DNA of 64,000 bases from Zygnema cylindricum (GCA_037447655.1 JBBHKE010001727.1:16792-80791); one strand, 5' to 3'. Counted from the first letter of the stretch, positions 11,801 through 23,407 are shown. Notes: generated by a model not told the origin, from the letters alone. Translations and numbers: made by a program.

Positions 11801-12843
11801 CTCTCCCCCTCCCTCCCTCTCTCTCCCTCCCTCTCCCCCCCCCTCTCCCCCTCTCTCACTCTCCCTCTCACTCTCCCTCCCTCTCACTCTCCCTCCCTCT
11901 CTCCCTCCCTCTCTTTCCCCTTCTTTCCCTCAATCTCTCCCCACCTCTCTCTCGCCCTCTATCCCTCCCTCCCTCCCTCTCACTCTCTCATCCCTCCCAA
12001 TTCCTCACGTCCCCCTCTCTCCCCCCCTGTCTCCCCCCCCTCTCTCCCTCCCTCCCTCCCTCCCTCGTGCCTTCTTTCCCCCCAGGGCTTCTCTGGAACG
12101 TTTTTTTAGGGTTTTTTTGAGGTTTTTTAGGGTTCTTTAGGTTTTTTAATCATAAAAATTTATAATCATAAAAAATTACAATTGCATATACATATATCTC
12201 AAAAATGGTTCTCTTTTTCCGGTCTCACTAACTTTAATTCCTTCAACAAACAACATACAAAAACATATTGAATTATAAAAATATTTTTTTCAAAAATTAC
12301 AAAAAAAGCATAAAAACTACAGCATCAATGACACTATAATCGTATAATCCATATCGGTGCCCCTAAATTTTAACCTTCAGACCGAAAATAGTGTCAATGA
12401 CACTGATTGTATTTTGTTTTTTTTCTTAACGCTAATTGTTTAAACGGTTTAACGAAACTGTTCCACGGCATTCGGAAGTAAATTAGAGTCAATGACAATA
12501 ATAAAAAGTGTAAAACTCCACGCCAATGATTTCTTTACTATAATAACGATTTACGGTATAGTACTAAATTAAACTAAAACTATTATGGAAAAAATGCACG
12601 AAATAAAAAAAAAATCACAAAAAATCTGTACGAAAAATCTTAACAAAAAATGTTAACAATGAACACACCAGACCTCAGAAGAGAAGTATCCAAGGCTCCC
12701 AAAATGTCCTCCTTTTCATTTTTTAAACTCTTTTCGTTTTTCAAATCCATTTTAACATTATTTTGGGTTTCTTCGGCCGAAAGATCCTCGAGCATATCGT
12801 GGAGAGTTAGGAGAGGGCCTCCGGATTGACTCCATGTGGCCAT
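8859..12843 (-). CDS. four-exon gene for a 174-residue helical protein, family not recognised
   Basis: Four exons on the minus strand join in frame: 12843-12669 (58 codons plus 1 nt), 11325-11282 (44 nt), 9556-9488 (23 codons) and 9095-8859 (78 codons and stop). Donors are GTGTGT, GTAATT and GTATTA; acceptors follow GACAG, TTTGCAG and TTTTTTTAG. Phases match (1, 0, 0). The protein begins MATWSQSGGPLLTLHDMLED, continues VPPQGPHCLQIAFE and RAFTELNVTMADTGHSWATL, and then has an amphipathic helix SIADRMLVEARSRFVSLSKQ. The tail is Thr/Ser-rich. There is no signal peptide or membrane segment. The spacing of hydrophobics is reminiscent of small BLOC/BORC-type helical subunits, but I cannot confirm this. 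Exon 4 contains a GTAAGA that could be an alternative donor, so the C-terminus is less sure than the rest. Confidence 0.65.
9158..9215 (-). repeat. duplicate of exon 4 acceptor edge
   Basis: On the gene strand, TTTTTTCGG then ATGTGCTGGGCTTTGTCGAA and CTAACATT repeat the first part of exon 4 (TTTTTTTAG then ATGTGTACGGCTTTGTCGAT, TGTTAGT) about 90 bp upstream of the real edge. The acceptor AG has become GG. Confidence 0.55.
9840..10330. repeat. cluster of ATTAGTGTTATT/AACACTAAT motifs in an intron
   Basis: More than ten short words of the type AACACTAAT and its complement alternate across this part of intron 2, with no clean ends. It looks like a degraded inverted-repeat element or several overlapping ones. 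No gene is seen here. Confidence 0.45.
11788..12070. repeat. CCCTCT-type polypyrimidine satellite
   Basis: Continuous CCCTCCCTCTCTC units in intron 1 of the 174-residue gene. Pro/Ser/Leu open frames over it are artefacts. Confidence 0.9.
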
Positions 12844-12849
12844 ACTTTT

Positions 12850-13560
12850 TGCAAAAACTTAAAACTTTTGTAAAATATTGCAAATTTTTAGCAAGATTTC
12901 ACAAAAACTTGGAATTTAAATATCTTCAATTAAATGAAAATGTTGGAAGTGGGAATTTTGGAATTGAGAATAGAGAATTTTGGTATTATCTTTTCCTTTT
13001 TGGAATTGGAATTTTGGGATTGAAATTTGGGAAGTGGAAATTCTGAAATTGGAGATTTTGGGATTAAAGAATTGGAAGTTTTGGGGATTGAAAATTTTGG
13101 TATGATATTTTTTTTTCGAAAATGAATATTTTGGTTGAAATTGGAGAATTCTGAATTGGAAAATTTGGGGAAGTCTTGGAATAAAAAATCTTGGATATGG
13201 TTTTTTTCCCAGGAATTAAACTTTTTGGTTGGAATTGGAAAATTTAAAAAAATTGGGATTGGAAATTTTGGAGAAAAATTGTAATTGAAAATTTTGCAAC
13301 TGAAATACTTATAATTTTTCCAATTTTCAAAGAGTTTTTAGGATTTTTTGTTTCTTTTTTTTTTAGAAAATGCATTCAAATTTAAACTCACAAATTTTCA
13401 ACTGCCTACCAAACGTTTCTTTAAAAAAATTGCACAAGTTTTTCAAAGTCTAATAATGAAGCTTTTTCAGCATTTTAAAATAAAGAAATTAAAAAGGAAA
13501 GGAAAAATATTAAAATATATGTATATATATTTTCTTCCTATTGAAAATATTTTCAAATAG
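12850..13560. repeat. AT-rich region with degenerate GGAATTTTGG units
   Basis: Upstream of the 174-residue gene. From about 12930 to 13310 short units near TTGGAATTGGGATTTTGG recur imperfectly. The rest is AT-rich with no coding signal. Confidence 0.4.
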
Positions 13561-14036
13561 CTGATGAAAAGGAAGGAATGTGCATCAGTAAAGTATTGAA
13601 CATAGTAAATTTACAATTAAAAAGGGAAAAGTAGTCTTAGATTGGATTAGACACCAAAATATTCGAATGAAATATACGTTTCGGATTTTGGTTTTCAAGT
13701 TTCTGATTTTAGGGTTTTTAATTTTAGGTTTTTAATTGATCTTAGGGTTATTGGTTTTAGGATAAATTTTGTTAGGGGAAACACTTTTCCTGCAATTAGG
13801 GTTTCGTGTTTTTTTTTTTAAACGAAGACACAAATGAACGTGCCGGTCAAATTCCGTACGTCTATCCGTACAGAATTGACTGACATTATTCGGTGCAAAA
13901 ATTGCTAATGTGGGTTGTGCATCGGTGAGTTATATATCGCGATACTTCCGATACCTTAGATTGTCGGTTATCGAACGGCTGGCGGCTCCGATATTCACGT
14001 GGTGACGATTGACGAATAGATACCACTACACAGTTG

Positions 14037-14230
14037 TATCGCTATTTGTGTTAATGCTTTTTTTGCCACTTAAAACATCTTTTTTCCGTGGATCTGACGG
14101 TTGGGATTGAAATCCGAGATTCTCACCTTACCATCGGCGGTCTCCATATGAAAATCGGACAAGTGTGTACGGAGAAAAGATGCTTGAAGTGGCGAAAAAA
14201 ACATTAACCCTTATAGCGATACACGGTGTA
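14037..14230. mobile_element. TA-MITE copy, 194 bp
   Basis: Left end TACACAGTTGTATCGCTA, right end TAGCGATACACGGTGTA, with the same internal GTACGGAGAAAAGATG hairpin half as the copy at 2071-2281. Confidence 0.75.
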
Positions 14231-14308
14231 CTATCGCGTGGCATTTGTACGTATAATACTACTAAAGTACTATTAACAGCTGTAGTATTATATGCTATAA
14301 ATTTCTAA

Positions 14309-15090
14309 GGGTATGTCCCCATGTACTTGCAACTTAGCGAACGTACTTTGTATTTTAGCGCGGATCCGCCGGACCCGGTTTTCAAGTGTCCCTATGTCTG
14401 TGTAAGGACGAAATCGCAACTTACGCTTGTGACGATTGTATACGTCGACAATGCCTGTGACGGCTGTCAACGTCTACAATCTGTGGTCGCACGCTATTTT
14501 TTGGAACTGCTTTGTGACGTCGCATGTCTTACCGTGACATTGTAGACGTACCGCATTCCAGCCTGGCAGTTTTACGGTTGAAGAAGATGCGATTTGCCCT
14601 TAGCGTCGCCTGTCCGCTCGAGGTGAAATGGCATCGGAATTTGAAGACCCCTGCAAATAAAAAAATCCGTACTGGACGAAAACGGACAAAATCAAACAAA
14701 CTGTGTACTTCTTTTCGTCTTATTATAACGCAAACGGACAGAACATAGCGAACTATGTACTTTTCTTTGTCCTTGGAAATCGTAGGATTTTTTTCGAAAT
14801 TTAAGGCACGTGCGAAAAAATGTTCCTATTTGTCAATCGAAAAAACCTAATTTTAAATCACATCGCGCATGTGTTTTAAACAAAGGTTTGAAGATGACGT
14901 TTTTTGTCGTAGAAGTGGGTCGAAAAGCACAAGACGACAAATTTTCGTACATCCTAAGTTCAAGGATGACGCAAATTGTACTCTACAAATTGCGATTCCT
15001 TCGTACGGTTGCAACTTAGGCAGTACGGCGCTAAGTTTTACGGAAAAACGACAAAAAAAAACCCTTACTTATGCACATGGGGACACACCC
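14309..15090 (+). mobile_element. TAA-MITE family, 782 bp copy
   Basis: Begins GGGTATGTCCCCATGTACTT and ends ATGCACATGGGGACACACCC, flanked on both sides by TAA. A three-base TAA/TTA duplication is typical of PIF/Harbinger elements. Near the middle it has a short palindrome (ATCACATCGCGCATGTG). A second copy of the same length, 782 bp, lies inverted at 43192-43973. No transposase is encoded; the frames inside are not genes. Confidence 0.8.
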
Positions 15091-16310
15091 TAAAGTCTAT
15101 ACTGTACACCGTCTACAGTACAGTATGTCACGTCACGTCAACAGATCAGCACTGTCACCGTACACCATGCAAAAAAATTGGAAAGTCAAAGTCAACTATC
15201 ACAACATTTCTTCTTTGTATATCGGTACGACATTACCGAATTACCGGACCTGTATTGATTGTCCGTCGATTATAAAAAGGTACATATAACACAAGTTTCT
15301 TGGCTGAGTTTTGATTTGTGACATTTGTCACAGTACTCAAGTCGTACATACTTTGTGTTAAAAATTTATAGCATATTAATCACAAGTGCCACTGGGAAAT
15401 CTTTCCGCTTTATTGTTCGTCTCTTGAATGAACACAATAGTGAGAGTAGTGAGATTTGTTGAAAAAATATGTAAGTGCGACGAGTGATTAAATTGTATTC
15501 AATCCTTTGTATACTTTATTGCTTCACGGTGCAATGATATTCCATAATACTGGTTAGGCTTTTGTCCACACACAGGGGCTAATTCAACACGATTTCTTAT
15601 CGGAGTTCATTTTTAGCAAAATGTCAATGTCATACAAACTAAAGGTTGTAGGTAGCAAAATTTCATCAAATGCAAAATCTTGGTACTCCCCAGCATCAAA
15701 ATGTGAAAATGCTTACTTTATGCTCCAAATTGAAAATGGAATACCATATTGCTATTCATTATTAGACCATCGGGCAATCAAAGTACAAGTTTCCTACTTT
15801 CGGTCGTGACATCACGATCAATGGTTAAAGATGATTTTGCTCGCCTCGAATTAAAAAAATGCAATGATTGATCACAATGTTTAACGCCTTGACTGCCCGA
15901 AAAATGTTTTAACTCAAATAATGTGGTGTAATGTTCACTTCAAACATTAGGATAACTTAGCAAAATCTTCGTATTTTTCCTTTTTTCAGCCAGCCATGCC
16001 TAATCAGGTCACTGAGTTTTTTATTTCCAATGCGACTAACATCAATAAAACATGATCGGGTTGATTTTCCAATTCATCGAGTATAACATGTCTTACATCC
16101 ATATACAATTCTTTTGCTCTGATGTCGACAAATCCTACCTTTTATCAACATTGTGGGATAGTAAAATTCTTTTTCATTATTTTATGTACTGCGATATCCA
16201 AGCACAATGTTCAAAGACAATCACAATTTGAGAGTATATGAATTGTGCTTGAAAGGAAAACAAAAACTGATCATGTTAAATTTCTGTTGTCCTTATCCAT
16301 TTCTTCGAAC

Positions 16311-16575
16311 CATAGTTCAAAAGTAGGTGAAAGTAGGCCCATACAATATGCCTATTGCATGCAAAACATACAATATGACCTTAAGACCCATATTGTATTC
16401 GGACCTATTCGGACCAATTTAAACATTCAGACCAAAAATTGGACCAATTAAAACATTCGGACCAAATTTTTTTAAAAGTACTGAATTAAGAAGATCACAT
16501 GAAAAGCCCATAACACAACTTACGATAAAGGCGCCGAGCAAAGGTCTACCATAAAACGCCTACTTTTGAACTATG
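16311..16575. mobile_element. hAT-type MITE A, 265 bp
   Basis: Terminal repeats CATAGTTCAAAAGTAGG and CCTACTTTTGAACTATG. Target duplication CTTCGAAC / CTTCCAAC (8 bp, one change). The other inverted-repeat arm has the empty site with one CTTCGAAC at about 26856-26863. Interior holds the family words CCCATACAATATGCC and CATGAAAAGCCCATAACAC. Confidence 0.9.
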
Positions 16576-16919
16576 CTTCCAACCCAAACTCTTAACATTT
16601 GTTGCATAGTATAGCATAATGGTAACACTTAGAAACCATAAACATTAAGAAATCATGGCACAAAAAAAAAGGAGAACAACATTGACAAAGCACATGAAAT
16701 ACATCTAATAAAAAATCAGTACTTCAAATGCAATGTCTTATGGAATAAAATTGAAACAAAACTAAAACTGCAACAAAAAACAGAATCAACTCCACCAAAT
16801 AACCACATCCCCTCTTCATATATCCCTCATTAAACCAAACTAAATCCATCCTCCTACCCAAAAAACAAAAAAAATCACCCACTACGACCACACTCCACAT
16901 TAATAATAGCTCCCCAATC

Positions 16920-17612
16920 CTAAGGAACGGCGCACCCAACAAGTGGACGGCAATTAACTTTCTTCGCATTCAAACAAGTGCAAGCCTGACACCTATTATT
17001 ATCCTGAGGAATCCCAACGGTCCCATTCGCATAGAACTTCGCCGTAAATTTCGATCCCGCGGCCGTACATTGTCCGGGAGCCGACCCAAAATAGCAATTC
17101 CCTTTATCCACCGTCTTCCCATTCAAAGCCACATTCAATTTGCTCAACAAGCATTGCGAAACAATAGGACTCGGGCAAAGAGGTTTAACTGAAACTCCGT
17201 TTCGGTCGACGTAACAATCTGAACCCTTTTGGCAATCGCACGACGCTTGTTGTCCTTTCGGACGCTCCGGATGCAAAGTACAAGTACACTTTTCGCACGT
17301 GGATTTGTCGAGCATATTTTTCGTACCGACGGCGAAATAAATGCTGCGGTACATGCAGTACGGAGGACCTTGCGACGTATACAGTTTGGAGTTACATGTG
17401 CCGTTCAAATTTCCGCTGTACGCCCATTTGGAATTCGGCGCCGGAACTTTGTTAATTAGACACTTCCGCGGGTCTATACAGAACGGCTTTACGGGATCCC
17501 CGGCCGCGGTCATGGCGCAAGGCTTGCCATCTGGGAGACCGGATCGGAGGGATGTGGCGGAGGCAAGGGCGGGAAGAATGAGGACTAATAGGAAAGCGAC
17601 ACGTGGCGCCAT
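16920..17612 (-). CDS. secreted Cys-rich protein, 230 residues (left copy)
   Basis: Intronless frame starting ATGGCGCC at 17612. Residues 1-19 (MAPRVAFLLVLILPALASA) are a classical signal peptide. The mature part carries about 20 cysteines, organised twice as CxxCTC followed by a second Cys group: CEKCTCTLHPERPKGQQASC near the middle and CQACTCLNAKKVNCR at the C-terminus. This suggests two related disulfide-rich modules. I do not recognise the family, and no enzymatic motif is seen. An apoplastic or extracellular-matrix role is the natural guess from the leader. The right copy (25824-26516) differs at three residues (Thr/Ile just after the leader, Ser/Ala near 60, Ala/Thr at 229). TATA-like TTTAAATATG lies about 150 bp upstream. 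Confidence 0.8.
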   Translation of the reverse strand: MAPRVAFLLVLILPALASATSLRSGLPDGKPCAMTAAGDPVKPFCIDPRKCLINKVPAPNSKWAYSGNLNGTCNSKLYTSQGPPYCMYRSIYFAVGTKNMLDKSTCEKCTCTLHPERPKGQQASCDCQKGSDCYVDRNGVSVKPLCPSPIVSQCLLSKLNVALNGKTVDKGNCYFGSAPGQCTAAGSKFTAKFYANGTVGIPQDNNRCQACTCLNAKKVNCRPLVGCAVP

Positions 17613-17763
17613 AGAGGAAGGAGAGATTTGAGAGGGGAGAGAGTCAATATGAGGATTTTCTGAAGGAAACGGCGGAGAAGTATGGTGGAGGAGGAGAGAG
17701 AGAGAGGGGGGAGAGTTGAAGAGGAGCGAAGAACACGGTTTTTTTTTCTAAGATGGTTTGGGT

Positions 17764-17775
17764 TTAAATATGAAA
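17764..17775 (-). promoter_or_regulatory. TATA-like box of left secreted-protein gene
   Basis: CATATTTAAACC on the gene strand, 150 bp upstream of the ATG and followed by a CT-rich leader. Conserved exactly at 25663-25674 in the other arm. Confidence 0.45.
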
Positions 17776-18077
17776 GCGTCGAGGTCTCTCGCGGGATTGT
17801 CGGTGGGGTGAATTGTGGAAGACTGTGAAAATTGTACGGAATAGGTTGCTGGCTGCCGTCTGAAAGGACTTTAATATGCTGACGTGGAGGATGTCGAGGA
17901 TATCCGGACGTACAGGTAGTAGCCAATGATATTTGACCACTGTGCGTAAGAATCACGGCAGTCGTCTGGATTTCGCAGGATTTTCTAGATTTCGTTTGGT
18001 TCCGCAGGAAAACGTTTAAAACTTTTAAATCGATAGAGAAGTACAAAACTTTTGCAGGCAGTACGTACATTTTCAAT

Positions 18078-19017
18078 CATAGTTCAAAAGTAGGTGACCG
18101 TACGCCCATACAATATGCCTAGTGTATGCAAAACATACAATATGGCCTTAAGACCCATATTGTATTGGCCGCAAAACATAGTTGTTCACGGCGATTAGTG
18201 CGAACGTACAGTACGCGACGAATTATACGTAACAAACGCATTGAACCTTTTGATCAAATCGTTTAAAATCGTTAATGAATTTTCTTCCGTACTTTTCCGT
18301 ACATTTAAAAAAAATTACATATCCTGCAGTTTGCACATTTTCCGTACAGTTCCCGTCTCTTTTATGTCATGGCCCGTACATATTTGGTACAATTCCGTAC
18401 GTTTCCCGTAAAATTTCTGTTCAGTTTACCGGACAGAAATTACTACGAAGTGCAACGTATCTTTTAGTCAAATTCTGTACTTTTTTCGTACAAAACCGTT
18501 CAGTTATTGTAAATGCCGTACAGTTTCCGTAAATTCCCGTTCAGTTTACCGGACAGAAAGTACATCGCGATTTTTTGCGATTTTTTCAAAAGTCACGAAT
18601 TATACGTTTCAATCGCAAAAAAAGAACAAATCGCGGGATTTGAACAACTATGCCGCAAAATGAAATAAAATAGTAACAGGGTTGAGTTGCACATGGATCG
18701 ATAGAGAATTAAACGTCATGTCTAAATTTGAAAAAAAAATAGGACAAAAAAATATTTTTCTGTGAGTTTTGAGTGAATTTTAATTTAAACCGTCAGATTT
18801 AGACGATATGACGGTCGTTGATGAAAGTAACGATCTAAGAAGATCACATGAAAAGCCCATAACACAACTTAGATAAGACTATCGTCAGATTTGGACGATC
18901 GGACAGTCGCTGATGAAAGTAGCGATCTAAAAAGATCACATGGAAAGCCCGTAACACAACTTACGCAAAAGGCGGCCTACAAAAGGCTTACCAAAAAACG
19001 CCTACTTTTGAACTATG
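18078..19017. mobile_element. hAT-type MITE A, 940 bp long form
   Basis: Same CATAGTTCAAAAGTAGG ends with a perfect 8-bp duplication TTTTCAAT at 18070-18077 and 19018-19025. The interior carries an extra 400 bp rich in CCGTAC words, absent from the 265-bp copy. The opposite arm has the unoccupied sequence at about 25362-25372. Confidence 0.9.
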
Positions 19018-19172
19018 TTTTCAATAGTTTCGCCGGCGGATTGTCCTTTATGGTGCACGTGTGTAAAACAGAAACAAAGAAAAAAGTCGTCTCGAGTGCT
19101 TGGCCGCGGGCGGTCAAAGTTCGAAGACACTACTCAACAACGGGGTGTACGACCCCATGTAACTGCAGCTAA

Positions 19173-19403
19173 GGGCACTTTCCTATGTGATAAACTAATG
19201 GTTTTTTTCTGTCGTTTTCCCGCCAAACTTAGCCCGCAAGGAGAATTTCCACAGCCGTACCAAAAAAATTATATTATTAGTACAACTTGCGTCACTTTGA
19301 AACTCTAAATGTACAGCAGTTTGTCTTTAGCTAGTTTCAACCCACTTTTGCGTCCCTCCAGCTCATCTTCAAACTTCTACTGAAATCACCTCGCGAGGTG
19401 ATT
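19173..19403 (+). mobile_element. half of a TAA-MITE (subfamily b)
   Basis: TAA then GGGCACTTTCCTATGTGATA, running to the central palindrome AAATCACCTCGCGAGGTGATTT. Matches the right half of the complete copy at 42013-42962. The second half is missing and copia sequence follows directly. Confidence 0.65.
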
Positions 19404-20597
19404 TTAACTAAAGTTGCATCTGGTGAAATTATCGAATATAAAGCAAGATTAGTCGGTAAAGGTTTTATGGAAAAAGAAGGTATAGATTATACAGAAACAT
19501 ATGCACCTGCGGTTAAGTTTGATAGTTTAAGGATGATTATTGCGATTGCTACTGCTAAGAGAAAGCATATCCACCAAATGGATGTGGAAACTGCTTTTCT
19601 AAATGGAAAATTGGAAGAAGAAGTTTATATGAAGATTCCAGAAGGAGTTTCGAGCAAACCTGGACATATGTGGAAGTTGAAGCAGTCCCTCTATGGACTT
19701 AAGCAAGCACCAAGGACTTGGTATACTCGTCTTCACAAGGTACTTTTGGATTTTGGTTTTTTTTTTGTTCGTACATTTTCAGATTTAGGTGTTTATGTGA
19801 AAGGATGGGTTGATCAAATTATTTTCAGTGTGTATGATGATGATTTTATTATGATTTCAGATAGTCTTGAAAGGATTCAGGAATTGAAATGCTTTCTTAG
19901 TAAATTCTTCAAAGTTACTGACTTAGGAGAAGCTAAGTACATTCTTGGTATTGAGGTGATACAAGATGAGTTTGGTTCCTTAAAACTTAGTCAAGAACAA
20001 TATTGTAAGGAAGTCTTAGCTAAGTTCTCTATGTTGAATGCTAAGCCTTTAAGTACACCTTTGGATCTTAGAGTTCAGTTGAGTAAAGTAGAAAGTGAGC
20101 CAACAATTGATGTACCTTATAGAGAAGCTGTTGGTTGTTTGATGTATCTTAGTGTTGGAACCGGAACTAGACCACATATTCCAGCTGCTGTTAGTATTGT
20201 GAGTAAGTATTGTCAAGCACCTAAAAAGTGTCATTGGGAGAGTGTTAAAAGGATTTTCAGATATTTGGTTGGAACCTTAAGTTATGGTTTAGTACCTTAA
20301 GTTATGGTTTAGTTTATAAGGCATATTCAGGGTTAGATTGTTTTGGATATTGCGATTGCGATTGGGGTGGAGACTTCGAAACGAGAAAGTCAACATCCGG
20401 TTACGCTTTTGTCTTATGTGGAGGTGCTATTTCATGGAGTTCAAGACTTCAACCTACGGTGGCATTGAGTTTGACAGAGGCCTAATACATGGCAGCTTGC
20501 CATGCTGCAAAAACTTCAATTTGATTAAGTGAAATGTTGAGTGAGTTGGGAATATTGATTAAATGTATAAAGCTGTTTTCAGATAGTAAAGGGGGAT
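19398..20597 (+). mobile_element. Ty1/copia pol fragment (reverse transcriptase, RNase H)
   Basis: Reads as copia reverse transcriptase: YKARLVGKGFMEKEGIDYTE, HQMDVETAFLNGKLEEEVYM, LKQSLYGLKQAPRTWY, and YILGIEVIQD. The catalytic YVDD box is replaced by SVYDDDF, so the copy is probably dead. The frame stops at 20300, then RNase H continues in another frame (WGGDFETRKSTSGYAF) with further stops. Gag, protease and integrase are missing; the 5' side is cut off at a MITE palindrome. Polypurine tract AAAGGGGGA at 20588-20596. Confidence 0.85.
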
Positions 20598-21212
20598 TGT
20601 TAGGATTTACAATGTTGGAATCTACATTTATGTAATGTTGGTTCATAGTTAGTGTGGCTTAGATTTGGTTGCGCGGCAGTTCGCGTATTTTGGTTTTGTT
20701 TCGTTTAGTTTGATTTAGTATTTCGTGCGTGTACGTTTCACGTGTACACGATCAGATTAGATTTGATTTGTTTTGTTTCGTTTAAGTTCTAGTACCATAC
20801 GTCGTGAAGTTTCGTTTCGTGCGACGTATGTCTAGTAATTTTGTTTCGTGTAAGTTAAGTTTGTTGTACAAGACTTTTCAGTTCGTTTCTAGTAGTTTCA
20901 TTTTGCCGTGTACCATATTTGCGTCTAAGTACATTCTGACGCTTCTAAAAATAGTGTTCGAGATTATTTCCGTGGCTAAGTTAAAAAGCCATCATGTGAG
21001 TGTGGTACAAATAATTAGAAAGAAAATAAAGTAAGAGAAAATTAGGAAATAAATGAAGAGTCAATTAAGCAAGAATGAATTAAGAGAAGTGTATTGTTTA
21101 AGGATTGAGTTAATATTAGTTTATTTTATTGAGTATTCAGTTTGCCTCTATCTTGGATTATAAATTTTCATTATGTTGTAATGTTTGATTTAATTTCAAT
21201 TTCGCTTCCACA
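20598..21212 (+). mobile_element. probable 3' LTR of the copia element
   Basis: Starts TGTTAGGATTTAC right after the polypurine tract and could end TTCCACA. No second LTR is present in the window, so the right border is a guess. Confidence 0.4.
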
Positions 21213-22510
21213 GTGAGACATTTAAGTATTTGCGAGCGCATTTTGATTGACTCTTATTTCTATCACGAAGCACGGTGGTGGATGAACCTAGTGATATACT
21301 CCGCATCCACTATCTTTTGGGGTGTGGAATCTAAGTTGTTAGGGTTGTGGGGAATCTTATATAGTAGGATTTCCCTTTCTCTCCAGTCATTTTTGGTATT
21401 TTTGTTTAGTTTCGCCAGATACTCAAGTTACCGTTGACTTTCACCTTTTGTTGTTTTGCTTTAGTCTCCTTTCGCTTTTGTAGTCTTCAAATGTTCTTTT
21501 CCTTTTTTTTACCCCCTTTGTATCTCAAAGGTTTTTCACTAAACTGTGGAAAACATATAGAGCCAGTTCTTGACGGTAAAACAAAAATTATATATTTTTT
21601 GCACCACCTTGTGAGATGACGTTGTCGGTTAGTGGGCAAGACCAAAAGTCTTCAAGATAGTAAAGCCCCAGAGAGTGTGGAAAGTATATGTCGTCGTGAA
21701 CTATTGGTTCTTATTTGATCTTATTTGGATCCTCTTTTGGATCTTACGTCTCATTTTCCATTGGATGGAGGGAGGGTAGGGAGATGGCCTGGGACTATGA
21801 TGTTTCTATGCTCCGACTTCTAACGGATAAGGGAATCATGGCAAGGATCTTCCGCTGCCCTTCTAGGCTGCAGTAACTTTGTTCCAGTAGCACTTGAAAG
21901 CTGTGTTTTCTAGGTTCCCGTTTACTCCAATTGACGAGATAAGGCGCAAGTGTAATGGTTGCTTTTTTTTCTATGTGGCGGTTTCACTATTTGTTGTGTC
22001 TTACTGTAGCCGGTCGTCAGATCGGTTTCTAGTTGTCAAACGAAGTAGAAATATTTTGCCTTCAGCTCGTACGAATTGTAAGGATTGAAAACACATTTGT
22101 ACTTGTTGCCGTGCTGTGAAAAGTATTTCCCTTGCCAAGGGTACATTCCTTGCTGTACTTTTTCTTAAAGAGATAATTTTGTTTTTTAGCGACTACAATA
22201 GTTTTATCGCGACTTGCTCCCCCATGCTCCATTTTTCTTCATTGGATCTTGGTGCAGCTCTAGGTTACACCAAACATCGAAGAAAACTGAAAATGAATGT
22301 GGGTCGCTCGTTTGAGGCATAAAAATAGTAAAATGCTTCCACGTGTCATCCGCCTGTTACTTCTGTCCGTGGCGCTGGCATGTATGCAATTTTTTTGGAT
22401 TAAATTAACATGGAAGGACCCGAACTCAAAACAGATTCATTCATTTTTCAATTCATACTTGGATTCAAAGAAACTAACATGACTATAGTCCCTAAATTGA
22501 GATAGCATAG
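21213..22510. other. 1.3 kb with no supported gene
   Basis: Short frames only, none with family resemblance, domain or splice structure. Probably old copia or intergenic sequence. Confidence 0.5.
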
Positions 22511-22519
22511 GGTCTGTGC

Positions 22520-22794
22520 AATAGGTCAAAAGTAGGTCAAAGTAGGCCCATACAATATGCCTATTGTATGCAAAACATACAATATGACGTTAAGACCCAT
22601 ATTGTATTCGGACCTATTCGGACCAATTAAAACATTCAGACCAAATATTGTTATTTACACCGTCAAATTTGGACGATCGGGCGGTCACTGGTCAAAGTAG
22701 CGATCTAAGAAGATCACATGAAAAGCCCATAACACAACTTACGATAAAGGCGCCGACCAAAGGCGTACTATAAAACACCTACTTTTGAACTAAG
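22520..22794. mobile_element. hAT-type MITE A, 275 bp
   Basis: Degenerate ends AATAGGTCAAAAGTAGG and CCTACTTTTGAACTAAG, flanked by GTCTGTGC at 22512-22519 and 22795-22802 (8 bp). Confidence 0.85.
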
Positions 22795-22875
22795 GTCTGT
22801 GCTAATCAAAGATAATCATTGGCGTGATATCGTCCGTACGTATTACTCGTCTTTTGTGATTGTGTTGTACAGCAC

Positions 22876-23407
22876 TACACCGTCAATCCCTATTAGAGTA
22901 AAGTAATAAATAACGTAAAAAAATAATTAGTGTTATTAACACTAATCGAGATTTTTTTTTTTGGAAAAAAAAATCTATATTCTAATTAATCCCTAACTGT
23001 ATTTTGGGTTGTCTTGAATAATAAATACCCGACCTTTCAATGTCTACAGTAATATTTGTACCCGTAAAAAAATATGACAATTCGTACGCCGCTGCACTGT
23101 TCACACGGTCGACGGACGAACTTATGAGAACGTGATTTTTGTCGATGACTTTGCGTCTCTTTCTTCTAGTGCACATTCACATGTGTGCGCAATAATGTTA
23201 AGTGTCTTTTTATGGCTTTGTAATTCAAAAAGTACCATTTCATACGGAAATACCTTGTCCGTACGCCACACTAGTTCCATCGCAGTGTACTTCCATTATT
23301 AACGCTAATTGAAAAAAAACTCTAATTTGAATAATAGCAAAAATAGAATTATGGATTGTATTTCAGGTTTTTTTTTTTGAAAAAAGGGCATCGAATTAGC
23401 GTTATTT
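22876..23407. mobile_element. TA-MITE of the ATTAGAGTAA subtype, right end lost
   Basis: Left end TACACCGTCAATCCCTATTAG. The interior resembles the element at 39288-39844 (GTACGCCGCTGC, CACATTCACATG). The right terminal repeat is missing; a TGTTAGGATTATTGGG sequence resembling a copia LTR start follows at 23408. Confidence 0.5.

Larger units (their letters stand above)
15294..19118 (-). repeat. left arm of the large inverted repeat
   Basis: Aligns in reverse complement with 25265-28085. The part around the secreted-protein gene (about 16590-18069) is nearly identical to the other arm, whereas the outer part (15294-16300) is visibly diverged. Two hAT-type MITEs (16311-16575 and 18078-19017) interrupt this arm only. 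Confidence 0.8.

Noticed and set aside
11753-12120. 110-118 residue Pro/Ser/Leu frames
   Set aside because: Polypyrimidine repeat; phase-shifted duplicates of the same composition.
17585-18076. 163-residue frame antisense to the secreted-gene promoter (and its counterpart at 25483-25851)
   Set aside because: Lies over promoter and leader in both arms, overlaps the gene start, and differs by a frameshift between the arms.
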